Positions 63,330-64,000 of a stretch of DNA of 64,000 bases are shown one piece after another. This DNA is from Streptomyces fungicidicus (GTDB taxonomy: Bacteria; Actinomycetota; Actinomycetes; Streptomycetales; Streptomycetaceae): the NCBI RefSeq assembly GCF_003665435.1, contig NZ_CP023408.1:558001-622000 (forward strand), read 5' to 3'. How positions within the stretch are numbered: position 1 is the first letter of the stretch; each line of letters starts with the position of its first letter. The translations under genes and the position numbers were made by a program. The notes beneath the pieces are model-generated. The model worked only from the letters and a program-made list of their open reading frames with translations, was not told where the DNA came from and ran no database searches.

Positions 63330-64000
63330 ATGACCGGCACCGCGCTGGGTGCCCCGGCCGTACGCCGCGAAGGACGCCAGAAGGTCACCGGCGTCGCCCG
63401 GTACGCCGCGGAACACCCGCAGCCGGACCGCGCCCACGCCTGGCCCGTCCCGGCGACGGTGGCCCGCGGCCGGGTGACGGCCGTCGACACCTCCGCCGCC
63501 CGGGCCCTGCCCGGCGTCCTGACCGTGCTCACCCATGAGAACGCCCCCCGGATCGCCGAGCCCGACGACCCCACCCTGGCCGTGCTGCGGGACGAACGGG
63601 TGCCGCACCGGGGCTGGTTCGTCGCACTCGTCGTCGCCCGGTCCCCGGAGGAGGCCCGCGCCGCCGCCTCGGCCGTCCGGGTCGAGTACGCCGTGGAGGA
63701 CCACGACGTGACGCTCCGCGCGGACCACCCGGAGGCGTACGAGCCGGGGACCGCCAACGGCGGCCATCCCGCCCGCCGCGAGTACGGGGACCCCGACGGC
63801 GCCTTCGCCACCGCCCCCGTCCGGGTCGACGTCTCCTACCGGGTGCCGCCGCTGCACAACCACCCGATGGAACCCCACGCCAGCACGGCCCGCTGGGAGG
63901 GGGAGCGCCTCGTCGTGCACACCTCCAGCCAGGGCGGCACGGCGGTGCGCGCCACACTCGCCGCGCTGTTCGCGCTGCCCGAGGACCGCGTCACCGTCCA
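63330..64000 (+). CDS. Molybdopterin-binding large subunit (partial, runs off the window)
   Basis: First 223 residues of the catalytic subunit, without a stop in the window. It begins MTGTALGAPAVRREGRQKVT, then GVARYAAEHP and later PLHNHPMEPHASTARWEG, matching the N-terminal part of xanthine/aldehyde oxidoreductase large subunits (PaoC/YagR-like). GGAGGAA is directly before the ATG. The molybdenum-binding half and the catalytic Glu lie beyond position 64000. Substrate unknown. Confidence 0.93.
   Translation, partial: MTGTALGAPAVRREGRQKVTGVARYAAEHPQPDRAHAWPVPATVARGRVTAVDTSAARALPGVLTVLTHENAPRIAEPDDPTLAVLRDERVPHRGWFVALVVARSPEEARAAASAVRVEYAVEDHDVTLRADHPEAYEPGTANGGHPARREYGDPDGAFATAPVRVDVSYRVPPLHNHPMEPHASTARWEGERLVVHTSSQGGTAVRATLAALFALPEDRVTV

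Overview
The window is high-GC actinobacterial DNA. The gene families, leaderless promoters with TAGGCT -10 boxes, ATGA/GTGA start-stop overlaps and GTG starts all point to a Streptomyces chromosome. I see no tRNA, rRNA, insertion sequence, phage gene or CRISPR array. Genes are tightly packed in short operons.

Layout. (1) 32-6184: a carbohydrate ABC importer (lipoprotein and two permeases, no ATPase) co-transcribed with a D-2-hydroxyacid dehydrogenase-like protein and a DUF2264 protein. (2) 6203-14223: single genes, including a winged-helix protein, a lipoprotein L,D-transpeptidase, a secreted alpha/beta hydrolase, a MASE1 membrane sensor next to a SpoIIE-type phosphatase, and a secreted dipeptidase-like metallohydrolase with a discoidin domain. 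(3) 14232-19034: a lipid/glycerol-phosphate group (GlpD-like oxidase, TetR regulator, alkyl-DHAP-synthase-like flavoprotein, diacylglycerol-kinase-like protein). (4) 19193-21895: furA-katG peroxide defence, followed by small stress-type genes, an SMI1-like gene broken by a frameshift, a YihY membrane protein and small membrane proteins. (5) 26120-29278: a secreted GH16 glucanase with a ricin-type lectin domain under a strong promoter with a perfect palindrome, an acyltransferase-3 protein and a TerB protein. (6) 29255-41032: one gene for a 3925-residue PKS/NRPS hybrid. (7) 41167-42618: a WGR/beta-propeller protein behind a DNA-damage-type promoter. (8) 43557-56562: a complete [NiFe] hydrogenase locus of the high-affinity group 1h type (hhySL, five accessory genes, a 38-residue microprotein, hypABFCDE), with an orphan molybdo-flavoprotein FAD domain beside it. 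(9) 57182-60859: an acidic disordered protein, a glutamate-cysteine-ligase-like enzyme, a divergent SRPBCC/HTH pair and a PlsC acyltransferase. (10) 61062-64000: a PaoABC-like molybdenum hydroxylase operon that runs off the window, led by a small gene that also looks frameshifted.

The most unusual item is the megasynthase. I read it as FAAL-ACP-KS-AT-KR-ACP-C-A-PCP-C followed by a C-terminal domain that resembles cyanobacterial long-chain acyl-ACP reductase (AAR), including its NADPH loop and the position of its catalytic cysteine. A fatty acid would be activated, extended once to a beta-hydroxyacyl chain, joined to one amino acid, and probably released by reduction to an aldehyde. The terminal C domain has no carrier after it, so release may be more complicated. 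Two genes (near 23003 and 61135) carry -1 frameshifts at G or C runs. These are either real inactivations or base-calling errors.
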